DNA of 36,361 nt. It comes from Gammaproteobacteria bacterium. Lineage in GTDB: Bacteria; Pseudomonadota; Gammaproteobacteria; Eutrophobiales; Eutrophobiaceae. The stretch is taken from NCBI GenBank assembly GCA_026709915.1, contig JAPORZ010000058.1:1-36361 (forward strand), written 5' to 3'. The notes below the pieces were generated by a model. It searched no databases, was not told where the DNA came from, and worked only from the letters and a program-made list of their open reading frames with translations. Both the position numbers and the translations under genes were made by a program. This document shows, piece by piece, positions 9,480-15,856 of this stretch. Numbering within the stretch: position 1 is the first letter of the stretch; each line of letters starts with the position of its first letter.

Positions 9480-11042
9480 ATGCCTGGAACGGTCAGGAAT
9501 TTACCAAAAGTATTTCCCAGTGTCGTCCACGCGCTTGTGGATGCGGCTGCCAGGAGCCCGGAGCAGGAGGCCCTGACGTTCGGTATGGAGCGTCTCAATT
9601 ACCGGGAATATCTGCGTTGCGTGGCCGGCTTCAGACATGAACTGAAAGCGCTGGGACTGAGCGGCGGGCGCGTCGCCTTGCTGATGGGTAATTCCATAGA
9701 TATCTGCATCACCATGTTTGCCATTCATGCCGCGCGCGCCGAAGCGGTTCCGTTAAACCCGGCATACACGATACGCGAGCTGTTGCCCATGCTTGAAGAC
9801 GCTGAGCCCGCTGCCATCATTTACGACGAGACCCTCGACGACATGGTACGCACCCTGGCGGGCCGACTTGAGCTCAAACATCTCATATCCATAGGTGAAA
9901 ACCACGGCAGACGTCTGACTGTATGGCGTAATCGAGAGGATCTCAACACACTCGAAGAGCTCCCCGCAGATGCAGATCCAGCCACGCTACAGTTCACCGG
10001 CGGCACCACCGGCAGGGCGAAAGGCGCCTGTATCAATCATTATTCCACTTCCGTCAACCTGAGCCAGCGCGAGGCTGTTTTACCTGCCCGGGATGACATG
10101 GAGAGAATGCTGTGCGTTATGCCTCTGTTTCACTGCTACGCGGTAGCTATGTGCCTGCATGCCATGGTTTACCGGCGCGGCACCCTGCTTATCATGCCGC
10201 GTTACCACCCTCAGGCAGTTATTGACGCGCTGGCGCTGGAAAAGATTACGCTGTTTGCCGGCAGCCCCACCATTTTTACCGGATTGTTGAACTATCCGGG
10301 CTTTGCTGAAACGGATTTTTCCAACCTATATCTCTCTTCATCCGGTTCCGCGCCGTTGGCAGGCGAAGTCCTGAAAGAGTGGGAACGGATCACGGGAACG
10401 CCAATACTCGAAGGATACGGCCAGACAGAAGCAGGGCCGGTCATTTCGTTCAATCCTCTTCACGGGGTGAGGAAGCCGACCTCGGTCGGCATCCCGGTGC
10501 CGGGAACGGAAGTACAGGTGGTTGACCTGCAAGCCGGAACCAGAGTTCTTGATACCGGGCAGAAAGGAGAGATTCGCATTGCCGGCCCCCAGATTATGCA
10601 GGGTTACCACAACCGCCCGGATGAGACGAGACTGGCGCTACGTGACGGCTGGCTGTACACGGGCGATATAGGCGAACTGGATGAGGAAGGTTATCTGTAC
10701 ATTCGCGGCAGAAAGAAAGAGATGCTGATCGTTTCCGGTTATAACGTATTCCCCAGAGAGATTGAAGAAGTATTGCACCGAAACCCCTTTGTAGTGGAAG
10801 CGGCCGTGGTAGCGAGGAACGACTCATATCGTGGCGAGTTGCCGATCGCCTTTATTGTCCCAGGAACGCAACAAGGCCAGGATGAGGAAACGCTACGGCA
10901 GTATTGTGCTGAACATCTGGCGCCTTACAAGATACCCGCGGAATTTCACTTTGTGGAACACCTGCCAAAAACCGCAGTCGGCAAGGTGGACAAAATTTCG
11001 CTGACGCAGAAGGCAGGTAAAACAACGCACGGCCACCTCTGA
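9480..11042 (+). CDS. AMP-forming acyl/aryl-CoA ligase
   Basis: ANL-superfamily CoA synthetase of 520 residues. Visible signatures are the P-loop-like LQFTGGTTGRAKGA, the GYGQTEAGP adenylate-binding segment, the YTGDIGELDEEGYLYIRGR hinge region and a C-terminal PKTAVGKVDK with the catalytic lysine. It activates a carboxylic acid with ATP to the CoA thioester. Next to a 2-aminobenzoyl-CoA monooxygenase/reductase-type enzyme, the likely substrate is an aromatic acid such as 2-aminobenzoate, which would make this the entry step. A fatty-acid substrate cannot be excluded from sequence alone. It is the last gene of the plus-strand cluster, and the palindrome at 11026-11062 covers its stop codon. 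Confidence 0.9.
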   Translation: MPGTVRNLPKVFPSVVHALVDAAARSPEQEALTFGMERLNYREYLRCVAGFRHELKALGLSGGRVALLMGNSIDICITMFAIHAARAEAVPLNPAYTIRELLPMLEDAEPAAIIYDETLDDMVRTLAGRLELKHLISIGENHGRRLTVWRNREDLNTLEELPADADPATLQFTGGTTGRAKGACINHYSTSVNLSQREAVLPARDDMERMLCVMPLFHCYAVAMCLHAMVYRRGTLLIMPRYHPQAVIDALALEKITLFAGSPTIFTGLLNYPGFAETDFSNLYLSSSGSAPLAGEVLKEWERITGTPILEGYGQTEAGPVISFNPLHGVRKPTSVGIPVPGTEVQVVDLQAGTRVLDTGQKGEIRIAGPQIMQGYHNRPDETRLALRDGWLYTGDIGELDEEGYLYIRGRKKEMLIVSGYNVFPREIEEVLHRNPFVVEAAVVARNDSYRGELPIAFIVPGTQQGQDEETLRQYCAEHLAPYKIPAEFHFVEHLPKTAVGKVDKISLTQKAGKTTHGHL

Positions 11043-11062
11043 AAATTAGAGGTGGCCGTGCG
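11026..11062. repeat. Perfect 15-bp palindrome between convergent genes (TTAGAGG repeat copy)
   Basis: The left arm (11026-11040) and right arm (11048-11062, AGAGGTGGCCGTGCG) are exact reverse complements with a 7-base loop. The hairpin overlaps the 3' end of the CoA ligase and faces the convergent unknown gene ending at 11087, so it could act as a bidirectional terminator, although it lacks a long T tract. Its core is shared with the palindromes at 14416-14448 and 36226-36252, marking it as a member of a dispersed repeat family. Confidence 0.8.
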
Positions 11063-11086
11063 ACAGGTTACCGCAACCCAAGCCCC

Positions 11087-12274
11087 CTACGCCGTCAGGC
11101 GCTGGTCCAGTTCGGCGAGTTGTTGGGCCAGTTGTGAGACCTTTTGGCCTGCATCCTGGGCGAGTTTGCGGTAGGTGTCCACTTTCTTCTGTTCGGCAGG
11201 CGGAATTACTCCGTCGGTTTTCTTGCCTTCGGCCCTGCGCTTGGCGTCTGCATACATGGCCTTGCTGGCCTCATGATTCGTCTGCGCCTGATGATACCGG
11301 GATTCCACCTCATTGTATTCCTGTTGTAACAGCTGCGCTGCCGACGGCTCGGCCTGAGGTGGCGTAGCCTGAGGCGACGCGGCTGTTTGCGGGGGAGTGT
11401 GCGCTGGCGCGGTTGCCGGCGCCGCCTGTTGCGGCAGCAAACTCTGCAGGGCGTTGACGTAGCTCTGCCTGAAGTCGTTCACGCGCTGCAGCACGGCCGT
11501 CCTTGCTTCCTGCAAGTGAAAGTCACCGTTGGGACGGCCCTCCTGTTTCAGGGAATTGACTGTGTAGGTCTCTGCGGGCACCACCGGGGTATCATTCAGG
11601 CGTTCTCGCAGGCGCCGCGCCATGGTATTCAATTCCTTGTCCACGGCGTTGAATTTTTCCGGGCTGACGCCCTCGGGAAATTTGCTGACGCGGCGCTGAC
11701 CACCGTCATTGGCAGGCGCCAGAACATCGACCGCAAATCTCAGTTCCGCCGGATTCAGCGCCGTCATCCGGGCTGACGGCGCGCCATTTTGCACTGCGGC
11801 AATGGCCTCCTGGCGGGCCTGGTTTTGTTTGGCGATCAAGTCCTTCATCGTGTCTTGCAGGCCGACAAAATCCCGCGCCGCGAAGTTCGTTCCCTGTCGC
11901 TCGCGGCGGCTGGTTACCGTCCCGGAAAACGTCTGGCTGAAGTCTGCGTCCAACTGCCCCTGGGCCTGTCGCAGTATGGTGTTGAGCATATTGTGAACGC
12001 TGGTTTCCCTGCTTTGCTGCAGGGCGGATGAGACAGCCTCAAACTTCCCTGCGCCGAACAGGTTGACCAACGCCTTCACCGCACGGCCGGCGAGCGTACC
12101 CTCCCGCCCCGGGGTGGACGCGACCCAGGCCACCAGCTTACCTTTGACGCCGCCGGCGCCCGCGGTCTTGTGCAGCTCACCTTGCTGCCCCACCGTCTGT
12201 CGGAACTTGCCGGCCTCCGCAACGCGGAAAGCATCTATGGCTGCTTGAAAGTGTGAGGTTGACTGAACTCCCAT
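11087..12274 (-). CDS. Hypothetical cysteine-free, helix-rich protein
   Basis: I do not recognise a family. From the ATG at 12274 the product has 395 residues; a TTG at 12325 would add 17 residues but has no ribosome-binding site. The N-terminal third is rich in Ala, Gln and charged residues and looks helical. Residues of about 285-320 form a Pro/Ala/Gln-rich linker (PPQTAASPQATPPQAEPS). The last roughly 70 residues have heptad-like spacing typical of a coiled coil and end QLAELDQRL. No signal peptide or membrane segment is visible, and the 395-residue form contains no cysteine. It lies convergent to the CoA ligase and divergent from hipBA. Such a composition suits a scaffold, filament or secreted effector, but this is speculation. 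Confidence 0.6.
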   Translation of the reverse strand: MGVQSTSHFQAAIDAFRVAEAGKFRQTVGQQGELHKTAGAGGVKGKLVAWVASTPGREGTLAGRAVKALVNLFGAGKFEAVSSALQQSRETSVHNMLNTILRQAQGQLDADFSQTFSGTVTSRRERQGTNFAARDFVGLQDTMKDLIAKQNQARQEAIAAVQNGAPSARMTALNPAELRFAVDVLAPANDGGQRRVSKFPEGVSPEKFNAVDKELNTMARRLRERLNDTPVVPAETYTVNSLKQEGRPNGDFHLQEARTAVLQRVNDFRQSYVNALQSLLPQQAAPATAPAHTPPQTAASPQATPPQAEPSAAQLLQQEYNEVESRYHQAQTNHEASKAMYADAKRRAEGKKTDGVIPPAEQKKVDTYRKLAQDAGQKVSQLAQQLAELDQRLTA

Positions 12275-12325
12275 TGGTCCGCGCCCCGGCGTAATTGCTG
12301 TTAAAGTGCTGCTACTACACCACAA

Positions 12326-12526
12326 TGCCCGCGAAAATTCAATAGCAGGGGAAAGGTCTTCCCGGCCAACGCAATCTGTACCTGACCCTGCGCCACCCGT
12401 ACCTCATTAACCCAACTGATAAACGCCCGGTTGAAAAGTACGATCTTACCCTAAAATCCCGCGCGCGCGATCCGGGGGAGCTATTAGTTTGACATCACGA
12501 CTATAAACTGCTATTTATAGTGTATT
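12326..12526. other. Divergent intergenic region upstream of hipB
   Basis: Between the unknown minus-strand gene and hipB. On the minus strand one frame stays open for about 50 codons (roughly 12455 to 12300), reading segments such as FISWVNEVRVAQGQVQIAL, but has no usable start codon. It may be the remnant of an older gene or just chance. The hipBA promoter and operator occupy its right end. Confidence 0.35.
12489..12521 (+). promoter_or_regulatory. hipBA promoter with overlapping 22-bp inverted-repeat operator
   Basis: A perfect -35 box TTGACA (12489-12494) is followed after 17 bases by TATTTA (12512-12517). Across the -10 region lies an inverted repeat: ACTATAAA (12500-12507), a 6-base spacer, then TTTATAGT (12514-12521). 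This is the expected form of a HipB dimer site for autorepression. Transcription would begin around 12524, so the hipB ATG at 12527 would be nearly leaderless, consistent with the absence of a ribosome-binding site. Confidence 0.65.
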
Positions 12527-12862
12527 ATGAGAAATAATCCACAATCTATAGCAGTTAATAAAACGCTAACGCGATTAGGCAGAGATCTCAGCATCGCCCG
12601 TCGTAAACGGCGCATGACCCTTGCCGACCTGGCCGCCAGGATGCGCATGTCGGAAGGGACTGTCAGGCGCCTGGAAAAAGGTGACCCCGGTGTTTCAATT
12701 CAGGCACTGGCCATGGCGTTGCTGGCATTCGGCGAGCTCAGGCGTCTGCACGACTTGCTGGACATCGCCTCAGATGACACCGGCCTGATCATGGACCTTG
12801 AAGCGCTTCCGAAACGCATTCGTCGTTCAAGTAAAAATACGACCGTCAAAAGCACGCCATGA
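12527..12862 (+). CDS. hipB: HipB-like helix-turn-helix antitoxin
   Basis: XRE-family DNA-binding protein of 111 residues. The helix-turn-helix spans about residues 29-60, with MTLADLAARMRMSEGTVRRLE as the core, preceded by a basic stretch (RRKRR). HipB proteins bind their own operator and hold the HipA kinase inactive in a complex. The stop overlaps the hipA start (ATGA at 12859-12862), the usual antitoxin-toxin arrangement with translational coupling. The upstream inverted repeat fits autoregulation. With 111 residues it is somewhat longer than the 88-residue Escherichia coli HipB, with a basic tail at the C-terminus. The product name follows both from the fold and from its hipA partner. 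Confidence 0.85.
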   Translation: MRNNPQSIAVNKTLTRLGRDLSIARRKRRMTLADLAARMRMSEGTVRRLEKGDPGVSIQALAMALLAFGELRRLHDLLDIASDDTGLIMDLEALPKRIRRSSKNTTVKSTP

Positions 12863-14121
12863 ACAACAGGGTAGTTCGCCTTCAGGTTATGCTGGGCAAT
12901 GAGGCCGCCAAGGTGGGTGAACTCGTATTTGAAAAGGAAGGTGAGCGCCAGTTCAGCATGTTTCGCTATGCGCCGCTGTGGCTTGAACGAAAGGACGCCT
13001 TTGCGATTGCCCCGGCCATGCCCTTGCTTGATGCCCCGTTTTTCAGCGCTGGCGTCCAGGATAATGCCGCACTGGCGTTGCCGGATGCAATTGCCGATGC
13101 ATCGCCTGATTCCTGGGGACGCGCCCTGGTAAACGCAACCATGGCGCGCAGGGCGGATGAGATTGATTATCTCATCAGAACCAATGACCTGACCAGAACG
13201 GGGGCGTTACGCTTTCAGGACGAAAACGGTGTCTTCCTGTCAACGGTAAACCCACGAGTGCCGCGTCTTGTTGAGCTGTCGGACCTGCAGCAGCTGGCGC
13301 ATACCTGGGAGACAAATTCGAGCATGGACAAGGCGTTTCTTGATGAATTGCAGGGTTACGTCGGTTCACTGGGGGGGGCGCGACCAAAATCCGGTATGGA
13401 TGATAATGGGACGCTGTCCATCATCAAGTTTACCTCAACCCGTGACCGGGTTCCGGTTGAACGGGCCGAAGCAGCGACCCTGAAACTGGCCGGACTGGTC
13501 GGCATCAACGCCGCCGCGTCTCGACTAGAGCTTGGGAATACAGACTACCCTGTTGCGGTCATTGCCAGGTTTGACCGGAGAGGCCGGGCGCGTATCCCCT
13601 ACATCTCTGCCAGAACGTTCATGGGTCGGGATGCGCCCGAACCGGTTTACTACACCGATATTGTGGACATGATGGTTGCCCACTGCGAGGAGCCCAAAGA
13701 GCAAATGCATGAACTGTACCGTCGGATTCTGTTTTACATTCTGGTTTCCAACAATGACGACCACCTGCAAAACCACGGTTTTCTGTATGCGGGCAACAAT
13801 CGCTGGCAACTCTCACCTGCCTTCGATATCAATCCGCAACCGCTACGCCACCGTTCTCTCAAAACCGGGATCAGTGAACTCAGCGGCAACGAGGCCTCTA
13901 TTGAAGCAGCTCTTGAAGCTGCGCCTTATTTTGACCTGGCACAGGATGCGGCTGTCAAAATGCTCAGCAACATGACTGACGTGATAGCCGGGCGCTGGCG
14001 TGGCTTGTTCAAGGATGCCGGCATGACTGACAGAGACATCAACCATTACAGCCCCGCCTTTGACCATGTAGAGATGCAGACAGCCAGACAGATAACGGGA
14101 ACTTCTGCGAAACTTTTTTAG
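12859..14121 (+). CDS. hipA: HipA-like serine/threonine kinase toxin
   Basis: Toxin kinase of 420 residues, full length for HipA (N-terminal domain about 1-120, then the kinase fold). A glycine-rich loop SLGGARPKSG starts at residue 170, followed by the nucleotide lysine in SIIKF. The catalytic segment is NNDDHLQNHGF (Asp300/Asp301, His302, Asn305) and the metal-binding aspartate is Asp323 in SPAFDINP. HipA of E. coli phosphorylates glutamyl-tRNA synthetase and causes growth arrest; the target here is unknown. A run of eight G (13371-13378) encodes the glycine-rich loop and is a possible slippage site. The gene immediately precedes the bacteriocin-like peptide promoter. Confidence 0.9.
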   Translation: MNNRVVRLQVMLGNEAAKVGELVFEKEGERQFSMFRYAPLWLERKDAFAIAPAMPLLDAPFFSAGVQDNAALALPDAIADASPDSWGRALVNATMARRADEIDYLIRTNDLTRTGALRFQDENGVFLSTVNPRVPRLVELSDLQQLAHTWETNSSMDKAFLDELQGYVGSLGGARPKSGMDDNGTLSIIKFTSTRDRVPVERAEAATLKLAGLVGINAAASRLELGNTDYPVAVIARFDRRGRARIPYISARTFMGRDAPEPVYYTDIVDMMVAHCEEPKEQMHELYRRILFYILVSNNDDHLQNHGFLYAGNNRWQLSPAFDINPQPLRHRSLKTGISELSGNEASIEAALEAAPYFDLAQDAAVKMLSNMTDVIAGRWRGLFKDAGMTDRDINHYSPAFDHVEMQTARQITGTSAKLF

Positions 14122-14136
14122 GGAAAGTTTTTCAGG

Positions 14137-14165
14137 TTGCAACCGCTTGCCGAATATGTTACAAT
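14137..14165 (+). promoter_or_regulatory. Sigma70-like promoter of the double-glycine peptide gene
   Basis: TTGCAA (14137-14142) and TACAAT (14160-14165) are separated by exactly 17 bases. Transcription would start near 14172, leaving a leader of about 30 bases that includes the GGGAGAA ribosome-binding site. It lies just after the hipA stop, so the peptide gene is an independent transcription unit. Confidence 0.65.
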
Positions 14166-14200
14166 CCGCCCCGCAATTCGCTAAAACCTGGGAGAAAATC

Positions 14201-14380
14201 ATGAAAGACAAAACTACGGTAGTTAAGAACGATGTTGCAGAAGAACTGACTGAGGAAGAGGCAAAAGAAATCGCCGGCGGCAGGTCGGAGCCTCCCAGTG
14301 GCCAAGTCCATTCAAATTCGACTCTGGGCAGTAACCACGCGTACTATTCCACTGACGCCCCAGACCGGCCGTCGCGCTAG
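14201..14380 (+). CDS. Double-glycine leader peptide, putative exported bacteriocin/RiPP precursor
   Basis: Peptide of 59 residues. The ATG at 14201 follows a good GGGAGAAAATC ribosome-binding site; the longer frame from 14147 lacks one and would run into the promoter. Residues 1-27 form an acidic leader ending ELTEEEAKEIAGG, matching the double-glycine leaders cut by C39 peptidases. The predicted core (residues 28-59) is hydrophilic, with many Ser, Asn, Pro and His, a YY pair, and no cysteine, so lanthionine or disulfide bridges are impossible. Genes for an NHLM-type exporter with a C39 peptidase follow directly. I infer a bacteriocin-like or signalling peptide exported after cleavage at Gly27. 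No modifying enzyme is adjacent. Function is unproven. Confidence 0.75.
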   Translation: MKDKTTVVKNDVAEELTEEEAKEIAGGRSEPPSGQVHSNSTLGSNHAYYSTDAPDRPSR

Positions 14381-14608
14381 CAAGGGTGCTTTCGGCAGTT
14401 TGAGATACTTTGCTGCACGGGCGCCTCTAATTTTTAGAGGCGCCCGTGTATTGATGTCATCCAGATAGTTTCAGATACTCGTGCAGCATAGTAATATGCT
14501 GCCTTTTCATCATGGGGTTCATCCCGGACCCCGCCTTTGGGCAGCTTGGGTTGTGTCATGCGGCTGCCTTGCGGTTTGGCTACGCGTATAACCCGCCATG
14601 GCACAAGC
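14381..14608. other. Intergenic region between peptide and exporter genes
   Basis: This 228-base gap holds two hairpins: the 15-bp palindrome at 14416-14448, and GCAGCATA/TATGCTGC (14483-14490 with 14495-14502), whose sequence recurs at 36255-36274. No further gene is supported; the open frame running upstream of the fusion protein lacks a ribosome-binding site. Confidence 0.55.
14416..14448. repeat. Perfect 15-bp palindrome (TTAGAGG repeat copy), possible attenuator
   Basis: CACGGGCGCCTCTAA (14416-14430) pairs perfectly with TTAGAGGCGCCCGTG (14434-14448) around a 3-base loop. It lies 36 bases after the peptide stop and before the exporter genes. A stable hairpin here would limit read-through so that the peptide is made in excess of its exporter, a common arrangement in bacteriocin operons. 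It lacks a trailing T run, so factor-independent termination is uncertain. It belongs to the dispersed repeat family. Confidence 0.8.
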
Positions 14609-15856
14609 ATGAAAGACATCCCCCAAGACCAGCAGGTGACGCGCCTTGGCGCTCCCGAGCACCTGGATCGGGCCTTGTATGTCACCACGCCCAAGGGCTG
14701 GTTGGCGTTGCTGACCCTGCTCACTGTGCTGGCAGCGATTATAGCCTGGGCGCTGTTGGGCGAGGTATCCACCTACGTGGAGGCAGAGGGCCTCATCATC
14801 CGCCGCGGCGGCGCCATTGTTGATGTCACCGCACCCGCGTCCGGTACGCTGGCGCGTATCCTGCCGCAACCGGGCGCCGCTGTTGCCCAGGGCGATCCGG
14901 TGGCCGAATTGGTGGACGCGGAGATACTGGAACGTCACGCCGGCGCGCAGACCCTGCAACGGGAATGGGCCGCAGCGCTGCAACAGCGCACAGCCGAGGC
15001 GCGCCGGGAAGGCGTACTGTTAGATCGCAATCTGGCCGCGCGCCGGGCGCGCCTGGACGAGCTTGAACGCTCCGGTCGTGAGTTGCTGGAGACCACACAA
15101 ACGCGCCTGGACAAGGATCGGGCGCTGCTGGCGCGGGGCGTCGCCAACCAGACCCGGGTGGAACGGGGCGAGCAAGCCCTGGATGAGGCGCAACGCAACC
15201 TGACCGACGCCCTGCGCCGGCGTGATGAGATGGAAGCGGCAGACCTGCGCCGCCGCCACACGCTCGCGGCGCGGGCAAGTGAGGCCCGCACAGAACACGC
15301 CGAGGCGCAACGTCAGGTCAATGCCTTGAGCGCAGTCATACAGTCCTGGCGCGTGCTGGCGCCGGCTGCCGGACGGGTCACCGAACTCAAGGCGCAGGTC
15401 GGCGCCAGACTGACGCCGGGCGCGCCGCTACTCAGTCTGGAAACCGGCGCGCCCGACCTCGAAGCGCTGTTCTTTGCGCCACCGGCGGAAGGCAAGCGCA
15501 TTGCCGCGGGCATGACCGCGCTGGTGACGCTGGCCTCGGCGCCGCGCGCGGAATTCGGCTACCTGCTGGGAGAGGTGGAACAGCGCTCCGAGTTTCCCGT
15601 AAGCCTCGACGGCATGATGGCGACGTTGCGCAATGAGCAGCTGGCCCAGGCCTTCAGCCATCACGGCGCGCCCTACCAGGGCCGCATCCGACTGCTGCCG
15701 GACCCCGCCACGGCCAGCGGTTATGCCTGGACCTCGTCGCACGCGGCGCCGTTGCAACTGACGCCGGGCGCCCTGGCCCGGGTTGAAGTACGCGTGGCAA
15801 GTCGCCGTCCGGCGGCATTGCTGATGCCATGGCTCAAGGAGAAACTGGACTTTTGA
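14609..15856 (+). CDS. HlyD-like membrane fusion protein of an NHLM-type peptide exporter
   Basis: Periplasmic adaptor of 415 residues from the ATG at 14609; the longer frame from 14537 would place a non-conserved stretch before the cytoplasmic tail. After about 30 cytoplasmic residues comes one membrane helix (about residues 28-50), then a lipoyl-like half (GLIIRRGGAIVDVTAP). A long Arg/Glu/Ala-rich coiled coil follows (about residues 105-265), then the second lipoyl half and a beta-barrel domain (VLAPAAGRVTELKAQVG). It links the two ABC transporters downstream to the cell envelope. Order and sizes match the three-gene exporter found with NHLP/Nif11-type peptides. The 3' end overlaps the next gene. 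Confidence 0.85.
   Translation: MKDIPQDQQVTRLGAPEHLDRALYVTTPKGWLALLTLLTVLAAIIAWALLGEVSTYVEAEGLIIRRGGAIVDVTAPASGTLARILPQPGAAVAQGDPVAELVDAEILERHAGAQTLQREWAAALQQRTAEARREGVLLDRNLAARRARLDELERSGRELLETTQTRLDKDRALLARGVANQTRVERGEQALDEAQRNLTDALRRRDEMEAADLRRRHTLAARASEARTEHAEAQRQVNALSAVIQSWRVLAPAAGRVTELKAQVGARLTPGAPLLSLETGAPDLEALFFAPPAEGKRIAAGMTALVTLASAPRAEFGYLLGEVEQRSEFPVSLDGMMATLRNEQLAQAFSHHGAPYQGRIRLLPDPATASGYAWTSSHAAPLQLTPGALARVEVRVASRRPAALLMPWLKEKLDF

Noticed and set aside
14147-14200. Longer N-terminus for the double-glycine peptide
   Set aside because: It would start inside the promoter region, lacks a ribosome-binding site and would lengthen the leader beyond the usual form; the ATG at 14201 has a good site.
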